Assembly: GCA_964511865.1 (NCBI GenBank)
Contig: CAZEHW010000080.1
Span: 1-13,653 of the forward strand
Source: ChocPot-Mid sp964511865
Lineage (GTDB): Bacteria; Bacteroidota; Ignavibacteria; Kapaibacteriales; UBA2268
DNA length: 13,653 nucleotides
Direction: 5' to 3'
The notes under the pieces: model-generated
Database searches by the model: none
The model's input: the letters and a program-made list of their open reading frames with translations, nothing else
Told to the model about the DNA's origin: nothing
Translations under genes and position numbers: made by a program
In this document: piece after piece, positions 6,461-12,647 of the stretch
Numbering within the stretch: position 1 is the first letter of the stretch
How the letters are laid out: the number at the start of each line of letters is the position of its first letter

Positions 6461-7264
6461 ATGCTACAGGAACATGGCTTGATCAAAGGCGGACAACTTG
6501 ACAATGCTCTTGTTATTATTGACAAAGAAATTTCCCAAAAAGAACTCGAAGAATTAAAAGTAAATTTCAATCTTGACCACACTCCTGTCGTTGGTTCCAG
6601 CGGTTATCTGGATAACCGGGAATTAAGATTTAAAAATGAACCCGCACGTCATAAATTGCTTGATATGCTGGGTGACCTTTCATTAATTGGCGTCCCAATA
6701 AAAGCACAGATTTTAGCCGCTCGTCCCGGACATGCAAGTAATATTGAATTTGCTAAAAAAATTAGACAACTTTATCTTCATAAAAAGAAAATCACTAAGT
6801 TTCAGGGTAAAGACACAAAAAACGGTGTTGTGCTTGATATACAAGGATTACTTAATATTATGCCTCATCGTTATCCTTTCCTTTTAATTGATAAAGTCCT
6901 TAGCTTTGATACTGAAAATAAAACTGTTACCGGTGTAAAAAATGTTACAATGAATGAAGAATTCTTTCAGGGACATTTTCCCGGGAATCCTGTTATGCCC
7001 GGAGTTCTTATCACTGAATCCATGGCACAAACCGGTTGTCTGCTTATTATTAATGAAGAATCCGATTGGAAAAACAAACTGGTTTTATTTATGGGTATAA
7101 AAAATGCAAAATTCCGTAAACCCGTTGTTCCCGGTGACCAACTTGTTATGACTGCTAAATTGATTGGTAAAAAACTTGGTGCTTATTTTTTAGATGTTAC
7201 TGCCACTGTTGATGGACAAGTTGTTGCTCAGGCAGAACTTCAAACAGCCGTTATTAATAAATAA
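6461..7264 (+). CDS. lpxC-fabZ: LpxC C-terminal part fused to FabZ
   Basis: Downstream remainder of the same fused gene, 267 residues from the first Met after the stop; the true frame extends back through 6416-6460. The LpxC portion (about 1-105) has LIKGGQLDNALVI (7-19), zinc ligands His64 and Asp68 in ARHKLLDMLGDL, and His91 in PGHASN. The FabZ portion (about 120-267) is a hot-dog fold 3-hydroxyacyl-ACP dehydratase with catalytic His136 in MPHRYPFLLIDK and Glu186 in PVMPGVLITESMAQTG. FabZ dehydrates 3-hydroxyacyl-ACP in fatty acid elongation. LpxC-FabZ fusions are known in Bacteroidota and Chlorobi. Without the TAA the whole gene (5864-7264) would give 466 residues. I see no good ribosome site before 6461, so whether this part is made separately is unclear. 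lpxA follows after 12 bp. Confidence 0.9.
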   Translation: MLQEHGLIKGGQLDNALVIIDKEISQKELEELKVNFNLDHTPVVGSSGYLDNRELRFKNEPARHKLLDMLGDLSLIGVPIKAQILAARPGHASNIEFAKKIRQLYLHKKKITKFQGKDTKNGVVLDIQGLLNIMPHRYPFLLIDKVLSFDTENKTVTGVKNVTMNEEFFQGHFPGNPVMPGVLITESMAQTGCLLIINEESDWKNKLVLFMGIKNAKFRKPVVPGDQLVMTAKLIGKKLGAYFLDVTATVDGQVVAQAELQTAVINK

Positions 7265-7276
7265 ATTATTGAGAAA

Positions 7277-8047
7277 ATGAATATTCATCCAAATGCAATT
7301 GTTTCTAAAAATGCCAAAATCGGCGAAAATGTACAAATCGGTGCATTTACTATTGTTGAAGACGATGTTGAAATAGGGGATAACACTGTTATTCGTTCTA
7401 ATGTCGTTTTAGCTAATGGTGCGAGAATTGGCAAAGATGTAATAATTTATAATGGTGCTGTTATAGCTACCGAACCTCAGGATTTAAAATTCGGAGGTGA
7501 AACTACATATGCCTTTATTGGCGACCGTACTGTAATAAGGGAGTATGTAACTGTCAACCGCGGTACTCATGTTACCGGCAAAGCTACTGTCGGGGAGGAC
7601 TGCTTTCTTATGGCTTACTGTCATGTCGCACATGATTGTGTTGTCGGTAATCATGTTATTATGGCTAATGCTACCCAGCTTGCCGGACATGTCCATGTTG
7701 ATGATTGGGTTACTATTGGGGGTGTTGTTAAAATCCACCAGTTCTGCCGTATCGGATGTCATGCAATGCTTGGTGCTGACGTAAAAATTGCGAAGGACGT
7801 TCCACCATATACTTTGGTTGGAAGTATTCCTGCAAAAATTGATGGGATAAACAAAATCGGTTTAAAACGAAAAGGTTTTTCATCAGAACTCATATCTGAA
7901 ATTGAAGAATTCTACCGTACAGTATTATTTTCCGGATTAAATACAAAAGACGGAATTAAAAAATTTATGGAAAAACCTAAAATATCTGATGAAATAAAGA
8001 ATTGTATTAAATTCATCGAAGACTCGCAAAGAGGGATATACAGGTAA
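7277..8047 (+). CDS. lpxA: LpxA, UDP-N-acetylglucosamine acyltransferase
   Basis: 256 residues, the usual LpxA length. It transfers a 3-hydroxyacyl chain from ACP to UDP-GlcNAc, the first step of lipid A synthesis. The N-terminal two thirds is a left-handed beta-helix of hexapeptide repeats (from IHPNAIVSKNAKIGENVQIG on); catalytic His119 is in CHVAHDCVVGN, and GHVHVDDWVTIGG and VKIHQFCRIG are typical of the family. The C-terminal third (about 195-256) is helical, with RKGFS and the EFYRTVLFSGLN segment. It starts 12 bp after fabZ with a weak GAG ribosome site and is intact, unlike lpxC next to it. Confidence 0.97.
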   Translation: MNIHPNAIVSKNAKIGENVQIGAFTIVEDDVEIGDNTVIRSNVVLANGARIGKDVIIYNGAVIATEPQDLKFGGETTYAFIGDRTVIREYVTVNRGTHVTGKATVGEDCFLMAYCHVAHDCVVGNHVIMANATQLAGHVHVDDWVTIGGVVKIHQFCRIGCHAMLGADVKIAKDVPPYTLVGSIPAKIDGINKIGLKRKGFSSELISEIEEFYRTVLFSGLNTKDGIKKFMEKPKISDEIKNCIKFIEDSQRGIYR

Positions 8048-8093
8048 TCTCTTTATTTTGAAAGATTAATTTGAGAAATTATGTTGATTTTTT

Positions 8094-8136
8094 ATATCTC
8101 ATAAGTATATTATCTCAGATATTATTTTTATTTTTG
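8094..8136 (+). terminator. possible terminator after lpxA
   Basis: A short inverted repeat, ATATCT (8094-8099) and AGATAT (8117-8122), is followed by the T-rich run TATTTTTATTTTTG. The stem is short, AT-only and has a 17-base loop, so this is only a candidate. Confidence 0.25.
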
Positions 8137-8194
8137 CTTGTTGTTTGTTAATTTGGTTAATTATTTGAACTTGTTTTTAATTAGTGGAGTAAAG

Positions 8195-8803
8195 ATGAAA
8201 AAAATAATTTATTATATTTTAGCTTTGGTTGTATTTTCTATTCCATTTCTTTTATCCTGCACTAAAAATGAAGGTGAACTGACAAATAATTTTTGGATTA
8301 AATACAAAAGAAGTAAACCTAACTATCTTGTAAAATTCTATGAAGATGGAAATTTTATAAACTTTAACAAACTCGATGATAAATTCAAATATCAGATTAT
8401 TCAAAACAGATTAATAATTACCAATAGCAGAGGAGAAAAAGAGAGATATTTTATTAAAGTCTTAACTCCGGAATTGTTAAAACTCTCTGAAATTAACGAT
8501 ATTGGAAGCTTGGATATTGACCTTTTTCGCGTTGCCGCGCCGAAAGACTATTTTCTCGGGAATTGGATAAAAATTAATAAAGGAGAAACCTACAAACTAT
8601 CTATTGATACGGATGGAGAGGGTATAGTCGAAGAACAAGTTAATGAATATATCGCTAAAAAACCAATTAAGTATTCTGTTAAAGGCAATAATATTATTTT
8701 CCTGAATGGTATCGAATATAAATACACTTTCAGTAGTAATCTAATGGATTTGGAACTTATCGGTAATGACGGTAATAAAATTAGTCTGACCAGAATAAAA
8801 TGA
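8195..8803 (+). CDS. putative lipoprotein with two similar lipocalin-like halves
   Basis: 202 residues from ATG 8195, chosen because GGAG lies five bases upstream and the product then begins with a signal peptide, MKKIIYYILALVVFSIPFLL, and lipobox LLSC with Cys22. Starting at 8138 would add 19 residues before the signal. The mature part looks duplicated: residues about 31-105 and 120-202 each begin with (F/N)WIK, then a Tyr/Leu strand, an acidic turn with DG, a KY strand, (N)xII and a late Leu-rich strand. This resembles small lipocalin-like beta-barrel modules of Bacteroidota lipoproteins, but I do not recognise a named family. Likely anchored in the inner or outer membrane facing the periplasm. 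It follows lpxA by 147 bp and probably has its own promoter. Function unknown. Confidence 0.75.
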   Translation: MKKIIYYILALVVFSIPFLLSCTKNEGELTNNFWIKYKRSKPNYLVKFYEDGNFINFNKLDDKFKYQIIQNRLIITNSRGEKERYFIKVLTPELLKLSEINDIGSLDIDLFRVAAPKDYFLGNWIKINKGETYKLSIDTDGEGIVEEQVNEYIAKKPIKYSVKGNNIIFLNGIEYKYTFSSNLMDLELIGNDGNKISLTRIK

Positions 8804-8804
8804 A

Positions 8805-8827
8805 TTATTTTTTCAAAGAAAAAATAA
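8805..8827. terminator. perfect AT-rich hairpin between convergent genes
   Basis: Arms TTATTTTTTC (8805-8814) and GAAAAAATAA (8818-8827) are exact inverted repeats around a 3-base loop, directly after the stop of the lipoprotein gene and before the convergent gene at 8854. Position suits a two-way terminator, but the stem has one G-C pair and no clean T-tract follows it. Confidence 0.4.
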
Positions 8828-8835
8828 CAAAAATC

Positions 8836-8849
8836 AGTAATTGGTAATT
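8836..8849. repeat. degenerate heptanucleotide repeat (AGTAATT, GGTAATT)
   Basis: Two 7-bp units in the convergent gap, the first identical to the unit found at 743-760 read in another phase. Confidence 0.5.
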
Positions 8850-8853
8850 TTAA

Positions 8854-9279
8854 TTATCTAAACATTTCTTTCAGCATACCCCATGTTCTGCGGATACTGC
8901 TTGTGTTATGTGTTACATTTGCAACAGAACTGTAAACTTTACTATTGTCTTTTTTAACAATAGCAATTCTATAGAAGTAAATGTTTTTTGATAATAACTT
9001 TTCTGAATCTTCCCCTGTCTTAAAAGCTGATTCATCAAGATAAGAATAAGAAGTTGGGTAACCTTTTGCCTGCTTGGTTTCGATGGTTTCAAATATTTGG
9101 TCGCTTCCGGCTCTCTCAACGAAGAATGTACGAATATCCTGTTCTGTAGATGTCTTCCATTCAACTGTAATTGATTTACCATCGGATTTGGCTATTAAGG
9201 ATTCAATGATTTCCCCCGAAGCAAATAAGGAAATTGCTCCGATTGAAAGTATGACAAATATTATTATTTTTATTCTCAT
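8854..9279 (-). CDS. small secreted fibronectin type III-like protein
   Basis: 141 residues. Signal peptide MRIKIIIFVILSIGAISLFA with probable cleavage before SGE (about residue 21). The mature part (about 27-124) has the strand pattern I-T-V-E-W-K-T-S-T-E-Q-D-I-R-T-F-F-V-E-R (38-56), then F-x-x-I, Y-S-Y-L-D and Y-F-Y-R-I-A-I-V-x-x-D-x-S-x-V-Y-S-S, which is the fibronectin-III-like module commonly seen at the end of large secreted Bacteroidota proteins. Here it stands alone, with a basic tail SIRRTWGMLKEMFR (128-141) that looks like an amphipathic helix. No Cys, no lipobox, no membrane anchor, and no room for a separate type IX sorting domain. Convergent with the lipoprotein gene, divergent from the sigma operon. 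Export to the periplasm or outside is inferred; binding partner unknown. Confidence 0.7.
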   Translation of the reverse strand: MRIKIIIFVILSIGAISLFASGEIIESLIAKSDGKSITVEWKTSTEQDIRTFFVERAGSDQIFETIETKQAKGYPTSYSYLDESAFKTGEDSEKLLSKNIYFYRIAIVKKDNSKVYSSVANVTHNTSSIRRTWGMLKEMFR

Positions 9280-9283
9280 GTTA

Positions 9284-9314
9284 CAAAAATATAACTAAGT
9301 TCAATAAATACCAA
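9284..9314 (-). promoter_or_regulatory. possible Bacteroidota-type promoter, near-leaderless
   Basis: On the minus strand TTG (9312-9314) is 20 bases upstream of TATTTTTG (9284-9291), a full match to TAnnTTTG. The ATG of the fibronectin-III-like gene begins only four bases after this element, so the transcript would have almost no leader. Short motifs in AT-rich DNA; moderate to low support. Confidence 0.35.
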
Positions 9315-9459
9315 GAAAAATCTTTATATTAACCTTAACAAATTGCAAGCCAAATTTTTTATGGTATCAGCATTTTTTTAATATAACGGATATCTGTATT
9401 AATTATTAGGGATTTTCAAAAATATTTTTACGAGATATTAAACTTTTTTGCTATTAATA

Positions 9460-9489
9460 TTGTCAAATATTCAAATAAATAATTATATT
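9460..9489 (+). promoter_or_regulatory. possible sigma70-like promoter of the ECF operon
   Basis: TTGTCA (9460-9465) and TATATT (9484-9489) are 18 bases apart, each one mismatch from the sigma70 consensus. The start would fall about six bases before the sigma factor ATG. The 222-bp gap 9280-9501 holds nothing else I can identify. Confidence 0.3.
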
Positions 9490-9501
9490 AGATATATTTA
9501 A

Positions 9502-10104
9502 ATGTACACAGGTAGCTTAACATTGGTTTTAAACAGCGATAAAGAAATTTTGCAGGAACTTGAAAGCGGAAGCACCGAGCGTGGGGCTACAGCTTTTGTC
9601 AGGAAGTATCAGAATTTTGTGTTTTCTATTGCTTTACGTTATTTAAAATCCTATGATGATGCTGACGATGCCGCTCAGGAAGTTTTCATTAAAGCACTGA
9701 AAAACATCGAACAGTTCCGTGAAGAAAGCTCTTTAAAAACATGGCTTTACAGAATTACATTTAATGTTTGCTCTAATATGCTTCGTAAAAAGAAACTCTT
9801 TGGGTTTTTTAAAGGTTCTGATGCAGATAATGATTTTGAGGATGAATTTAATAGTCTCTCGGATAATTCCCCTAATCCTGAGCAAAAATATATAGATAAA
9901 GAGTTCGAAGACAGGTTTTTGAAGTTACTGATGAAATTACCCGAAAAACAAAGAGAAACATTTGCTCTCAGGTATTTTGATGAGTTACCATATGAAGAAA
10001 TTTCTAATATTCTAGGTACCAGTGTTGGCGGTTTAAAAGCCAATTATTTTCAGGCAACTAAGAAATTAGCTGACCTTTTAAAAGATAGTTCAATTAATTT
10101 ATAA
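9502..10104 (+). CDS. ECF-type RNA polymerase sigma factor
   Basis: 200 residues. Region 2 (about 28-97): AFVRKYQNFVFSIALRYLKS, then DDADDAAQEVFIKALKNIEQF (52-72) and SLKTWLYRITFNVCSNMLRKKK (77-98), the core-binding and -10 recognition helices. A charged linker (about 105-135). Region 4 (about 137-192): LLMKLPEKQRETFALRYFDELPYEEISNILGTSVGGLKANYFQATKKL, with the helix-turn-helix that reads the -35 element. No region 1 or 3, as in group 4 sigma factors. The ATG is preceded by AT-rich DNA without a Shine-Dalgarno sequence. It heads a three-gene operon with a membrane-anchored putative anti-sigma factor and a CpxP-like protein, so it probably directs an envelope stress response. Its own promoter recognition is unknown. 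Confidence 0.95.
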   Translation: MYTGSLTLVLNSDKEILQELESGSTERGATAFVRKYQNFVFSIALRYLKSYDDADDAAQEVFIKALKNIEQFREESSLKTWLYRITFNVCSNMLRKKKLFGFFKGSDADNDFEDEFNSLSDNSPNPEQKYIDKEFEDRFLKLLMKLPEKQRETFALRYFDELPYEEISNILGTSVGGLKANYFQATKKLADLLKDSSINL

Positions 10105-10119
10105 GTTTGGATGGTTCAA

Positions 10120-10857
10120 ATGAAAAACAATGATAATAACAAAATATTGACTTTACAGGAAATGCAGAATTTATTCTGTGACTACGTCTTTGAAAAACTT
10201 TCAGATGAAGAAAGGCAATCATTTGAAAATTCACTATTTAAGTATCCTGACTTAATTAAAGAATTGGAAGATGTTAAGCTTTCTTTCAGTAAATTACCTA
10301 AAAAAAGTTATGACAAAAAAATCAGTTCTTATACACGAAATCTTTCTGTCAAAGTAAATGAAAAAATATCGGTTCAAAGTAAATTGTCATTTAAAATACA
10401 AAGACTTTACAAGTATTTGATACCTGCATCAGGTCTTGCGGTAATTTTAATTATAGTATCATACTTTAATATTTTTGAATACAATAATACATTAAGTAAA
10501 AGTAGCTTAGTTACTAAAAATAAAAACTTTACTGGAATTAATCAAGGCGATATTGATTCTTTAATTTCCGGTGAAAAGGATTCAATTAATTACTTAAATG
10601 AAATAGATAAATTTGTAACTTCTTCTAATCCTACACATTCTGACCTATTGGCAAGTTATAATGATAGTGATTTTGAATTGACATTAACAAATATTTATAA
10701 CGATATTTTATCCGAACAAATCTTGCAGGATGGCATAAATATAAGTAAATTTGACAACCTAAAACAATACGATTTGTATAAAAACATAGAAAATCTTGAA
10801 AAAGAAGATATAGAAAATATATTAGAGGAGCTTGAAAATGCAGATTTTAACACGTAG
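10120..10857 (+). CDS. putative membrane-anchored anti-sigma factor
   Basis: 245 residues from ATG 10120, preferred over ATG 10111 because GGATGG lies five bases before it. The cytoplasmic N-terminus (about 1-98) has MQNLFCDYVFEKLSDEERQSFE and LFKYPDLIKEL, the helical pattern of anti-sigma factors ('L-x-x-Y-x-x-x-x-L-S-x-x-E-x-x-x-F-E'), but lacks the His-x3-Cys-x2-Cys zinc motif; there is one Cys. One membrane helix (about 100-119, LIPASGLAVILIIVSYFNIF) leads to a 125-residue extracytoplasmic domain rich in Asn, Ser, Asp and Glu with an acidic helical end. It begins 15 bp after the sigma gene and overlaps the next gene by 20 bp. I do not recognise the C-terminal domain. The role rests on topology and operon position. 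Confidence 0.75.
   Translation: MKNNDNNKILTLQEMQNLFCDYVFEKLSDEERQSFENSLFKYPDLIKELEDVKLSFSKLPKKSYDKKISSYTRNLSVKVNEKISVQSKLSFKIQRLYKYLIPASGLAVILIIVSYFNIFEYNNTLSKSSLVTKNKNFTGINQGDIDSLISGEKDSINYLNEIDKFVTSSNPTHSDLLASYNDSDFELTLTNIYNDILSEQILQDGINISKFDNLKQYDLYKNIENLEKEDIENILEELENADFNT
10825..10830 (+). promoter_or_regulatory. ribosome binding site deciding the CpxP-like start
   Basis: GAGGAG, seven bases before ATG 10838-10840, inside the end of the anti-sigma gene where it encodes Glu-Glu. It favours ATG 10838 over the TTG two codons upstream (10832) and implies translational coupling. Confidence 0.7.
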
Positions 10858-11347
10858 CATATTGTTCAGTTTAATACTGTTCATGCTGATTTCGGTATCG
10901 GAATCAAACGCACAGCCGGAAGGCAGGGCAAAAGAAAAAATAAAACAAATTAAGAAAATGAAACTTCTTGAAGTTTTAAAGCTTAGCGAAGAAGAAGCCG
11001 ATAAATTTATCGTGAAATATTCCAGTTGGGAAAACAAACTCGAAGACCAAAAAGACATTGTTGATAAAACATCCGATGACCTCATGGATGCTCTGAAAGA
11101 TGATGCCTCTATTGACGATATTAAGAAGCTGACACAGAAACTTCTAAACGAGCAGGAAAAGTTTGCCGCAATGAATATTGATAAAATGAAAGCGATGAAG
11201 GAAATCCTTGATGATAAAAATTACGCTAAATACATTGTCTTTGAAGACAGATTCTTCAAGGAACTAACCGAAATGATGATGCGTAGAGGTCAGGGGCAAG
11301 GTCCCGGTGGCGGTCCCGGTCCGGGCAGAGGCAGACGCGGGGAATAA
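10838..11347 (+). CDS. CpxP/Spy/ZraP-like periplasmic protein with Gly/Arg tail
   Basis: 169 residues from ATG 10838. Signal peptide MQILTRSILFSLILFMLISV with cleavage probably after SESNA (25). The mature protein is almost all helix and highly charged: KMKLLEVLKLSEEEADKFI (41-59) resembles the 'L-x-L-T-x-x-Q/E' repeat start of CpxP/Spy proteins, followed by long helices to about 148 (KLLNEQEKFAAMNIDKMKAM; DRFFKELTEMMMRR). It ends with a Gly/Pro/Arg/Gln tail (151-169). CpxP/Spy/ZraP proteins are periplasmic chaperones or stress sensors that bind envelope regulators or metals. As third gene of the sigma operon it may sense stress and act on the anti-sigma factor, or be the operon's effector. 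Exact LTxxQ motifs are absent, so family membership is likely, not certain. Confidence 0.7.
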   Translation: MQILTRSILFSLILFMLISVSESNAQPEGRAKEKIKQIKKMKLLEVLKLSEEEADKFIVKYSSWENKLEDQKDIVDKTSDDLMDALKDDASIDDIKKLTQKLLNEQEKFAAMNIDKMKAMKEILDDKNYAKYIVFEDRFFKELTEMMMRRGQGQGPGGGPGPGRGRRGE

Positions 11348-11373
11348 TAACTCTATTTTTGTCAATTAACTTT

Positions 11374-11419
11374 GTCATCCTGAGCTTGTCGAAGGATGTC
11401 ATTCAGAATGGGACGAAGG
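11374..11419. repeat. dispersed intergenic repeat, GTCATCCTGAGCTTGTCGAAG type
   Basis: The run starting GTCATCCTGAGC (11374-11385) followed by TTGTCGAAGGAT (11386-11397) is the same as a motif I know from intergenic DNA of many unrelated genomes. A diverged second copy, GTCATTCAGAATGGGACGAAGG (11398-11419), follows directly. Recognition is from memory, without a search. Confidence 0.6.
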
Positions 11420-11638
11420 TTATTGTTTTCTTACTACTATTTTCTTTAATGTCCTTCCATCTCCATTTTACTTTTAAGGAGAAGTGACAGGGTTTGTTCT
11501 GTATATATAGTCATTACAATAGTTTACCGTTGTTATTTAACATAAGTTACCAATCATCAATAATATTTTTTCTATTGGAACATCTTATAAATTAGTATTT
11601 TAGAAAAATAATAAATTGTAGCGAAATAATTAAAAATA

Positions 11639-11669
11639 TTTGCATTATTCAAAAGTTTTATTATCTTAG
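11639..11669 (+). promoter_or_regulatory. possible Bacteroidota-type promoter of accD
   Basis: TTTG (11639-11642) and TATCTTAG (11662-11669) are 19 bases apart, fitting the TTTG-N19-TAnnTTTG pattern except for the last two bases. The implied leader is about 45 bases and would include the GAGGGG ribosome site at 11702-11707. Confidence 0.35.
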
Positions 11670-11718
11670 TATATTAAATTTTTGAATAATTAATTAAAGC
11701 TGAGGGGAAAAGCGAAAA

Positions 11719-12558
11719 ATGTCATGGTTCGTAAGAAGCAAAAGTAATATTCAGGAGTCAGAACAAAGAGAAATGCCTGACGGGCTTTGGACAAAATGCC
11801 CGAGCTGCAGCGAAATAATTTACAAAAAACAGTTAGAGGACAACCTTTATACCTGCCCAAAATGTGAATATCACTTTCGTATCGGCAGTGATGAATATAT
11901 CGAACTATTTTTCGATGAAGGTACATTTGTTGAAACCAATACAGCAATCCGGTCTGCAGACCCGCTTGAATTTGAAGACAGTAAAAAATATAAAGACAGA
12001 ATCAGGGATATGCACCGTAAGACAAATCTGAATGATGCATTAACAACCGGATATGGAAAATTGCACGGAAAAGATATATCCTTTGGTTGCATGAATTTCA
12101 ATTATATCGGCGGAAGCATGGGTTCAGTAGTCGGTGAGAAGTTTTTCCGTGCGGCAAAATACTCTCTGGCAAAGAAAATTCCCTTGATAATCGTTTCTGC
12201 TACAGGTGGAGCAAGAATGCAGGAAGCCGCCTTTTCGCTTATGCAAATGGCAAAAACAAGTGCAATATTAGGTGAACTTGCCGAAGCAAAAATCCCCTAT
12301 TTTTCTATTTTGACAGACCCGACAACCGGTGGAGTCAGTGCTTCATACGGTATGCTCGGAGATGTTAATATCGCAGAGCCGGGTGCTTTGATTGGATTTG
12401 CAGGACCAAGAGTTATTGAGCAGACAATTAAAAGAAAACTTCCTTCAGGTTTTCAGCGTTCCGAATTTTTGCTGGAACATGGTATGGTTGATATGATAGT
12501 CAGCCGTAAGCAACTTAAAGATACTATTTTTAAGATGATGGCTTGGTTTGGTTATTAG
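11719..12558 (+). CDS. accD: acetyl-CoA carboxylase carboxyltransferase subunit beta
   Basis: 279 residues, normal for AccD. With AccA it transfers carboxyl from carboxybiotin to acetyl-CoA, giving malonyl-CoA for fatty acid synthesis. Seen: the start MSWFVR, DGLWTKCPSC (21-30) and LYTCPKCEYHFRI (43-55) forming the four-Cys zinc ribbon (Cys27, 30, 46, 49), and the crotonase-type fold with the oxyanion loops SATGGARMQEA (160-170) and LTDPTTGGVSASY (198-210), then GEPG-like AEPGALIGFAGPRVIEQT (219-236) and LPSGFQRSEFLLEHGMVD (241-258). The ribosome site is GAGGGG, 11 bases upstream, somewhat far. It stands alone; neither accA nor folC is next to it. The TAG stop lies at the start of an 8-bp repeat region. 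Confidence 0.97.
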   Translation: MSWFVRSKSNIQESEQREMPDGLWTKCPSCSEIIYKKQLEDNLYTCPKCEYHFRIGSDEYIELFFDEGTFVETNTAIRSADPLEFEDSKKYKDRIRDMHRKTNLNDALTTGYGKLHGKDISFGCMNFNYIGGSMGSVVGEKFFRAAKYSLAKKIPLIIVSATGGARMQEAAFSLMQMAKTSAILGELAEAKIPYFSILTDPTTGGVSASYGMLGDVNIAEPGALIGFAGPRVIEQTIKRKLPSGFQRSEFLLEHGMVDMIVSRKQLKDTIFKMMAWFGY

Positions 12559-12627
12559 GTGTTTAGGGCTTTAGACTATTAGACTGTTAGGTTAGAGTTT
12601 AATAAGTTAATAAGTTAATAAGTTGAG
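12556..12627. repeat. 8-bp tandem repeats after accD
   Basis: Two blocks. 12571-12586 has TTAGACTA and TTAGACTG, flanked by looser TTAGG/TTAGAG copies from the accD stop to 12596. 12597-12621 has GTTTAATAA, GTTAATAA, GTTAATAA, ending in GTTGAG. The repeats fill most of the 89-bp gap to the next gene. Confidence 0.7.
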
Positions 12628-12647
12628 TTCTTAATTAATATGTTTGA

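Larger units (their letters stand above)
11348..11718. other. 371-bp intergenic region with dispersed repeats
   Basis: No gene. It holds the dispersed repeat at 11374-11419, a weak imperfect hairpin (TCTCC 11460-11464 and GGAGA 11478-11482) followed by GTGACAGGG that resembles an eroded second intergenic repeat, and a candidate accD promoter (11639-11669). No clear terminator for the sigma operon was found. Confidence 0.6.

Noticed and set aside
7484..7762. Open frame on the minus strand across lpxA
   Set aside because: It is antisense to a well-conserved gene, shows no recognisable protein pattern and has no ribosome site.
8138..8194. Earlier start for the lipoprotein gene
   Set aside because: It would place 19 residues before a clear signal peptide and has no ribosome site, while ATG 8195 has GGAG five bases upstream.
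9420..9501. ECF-type autoregulated promoter (GGAAC...GTC-like) before the sigma gene
   Set aside because: No such -35/-10 pair is visible; only a sigma70-like match was found.
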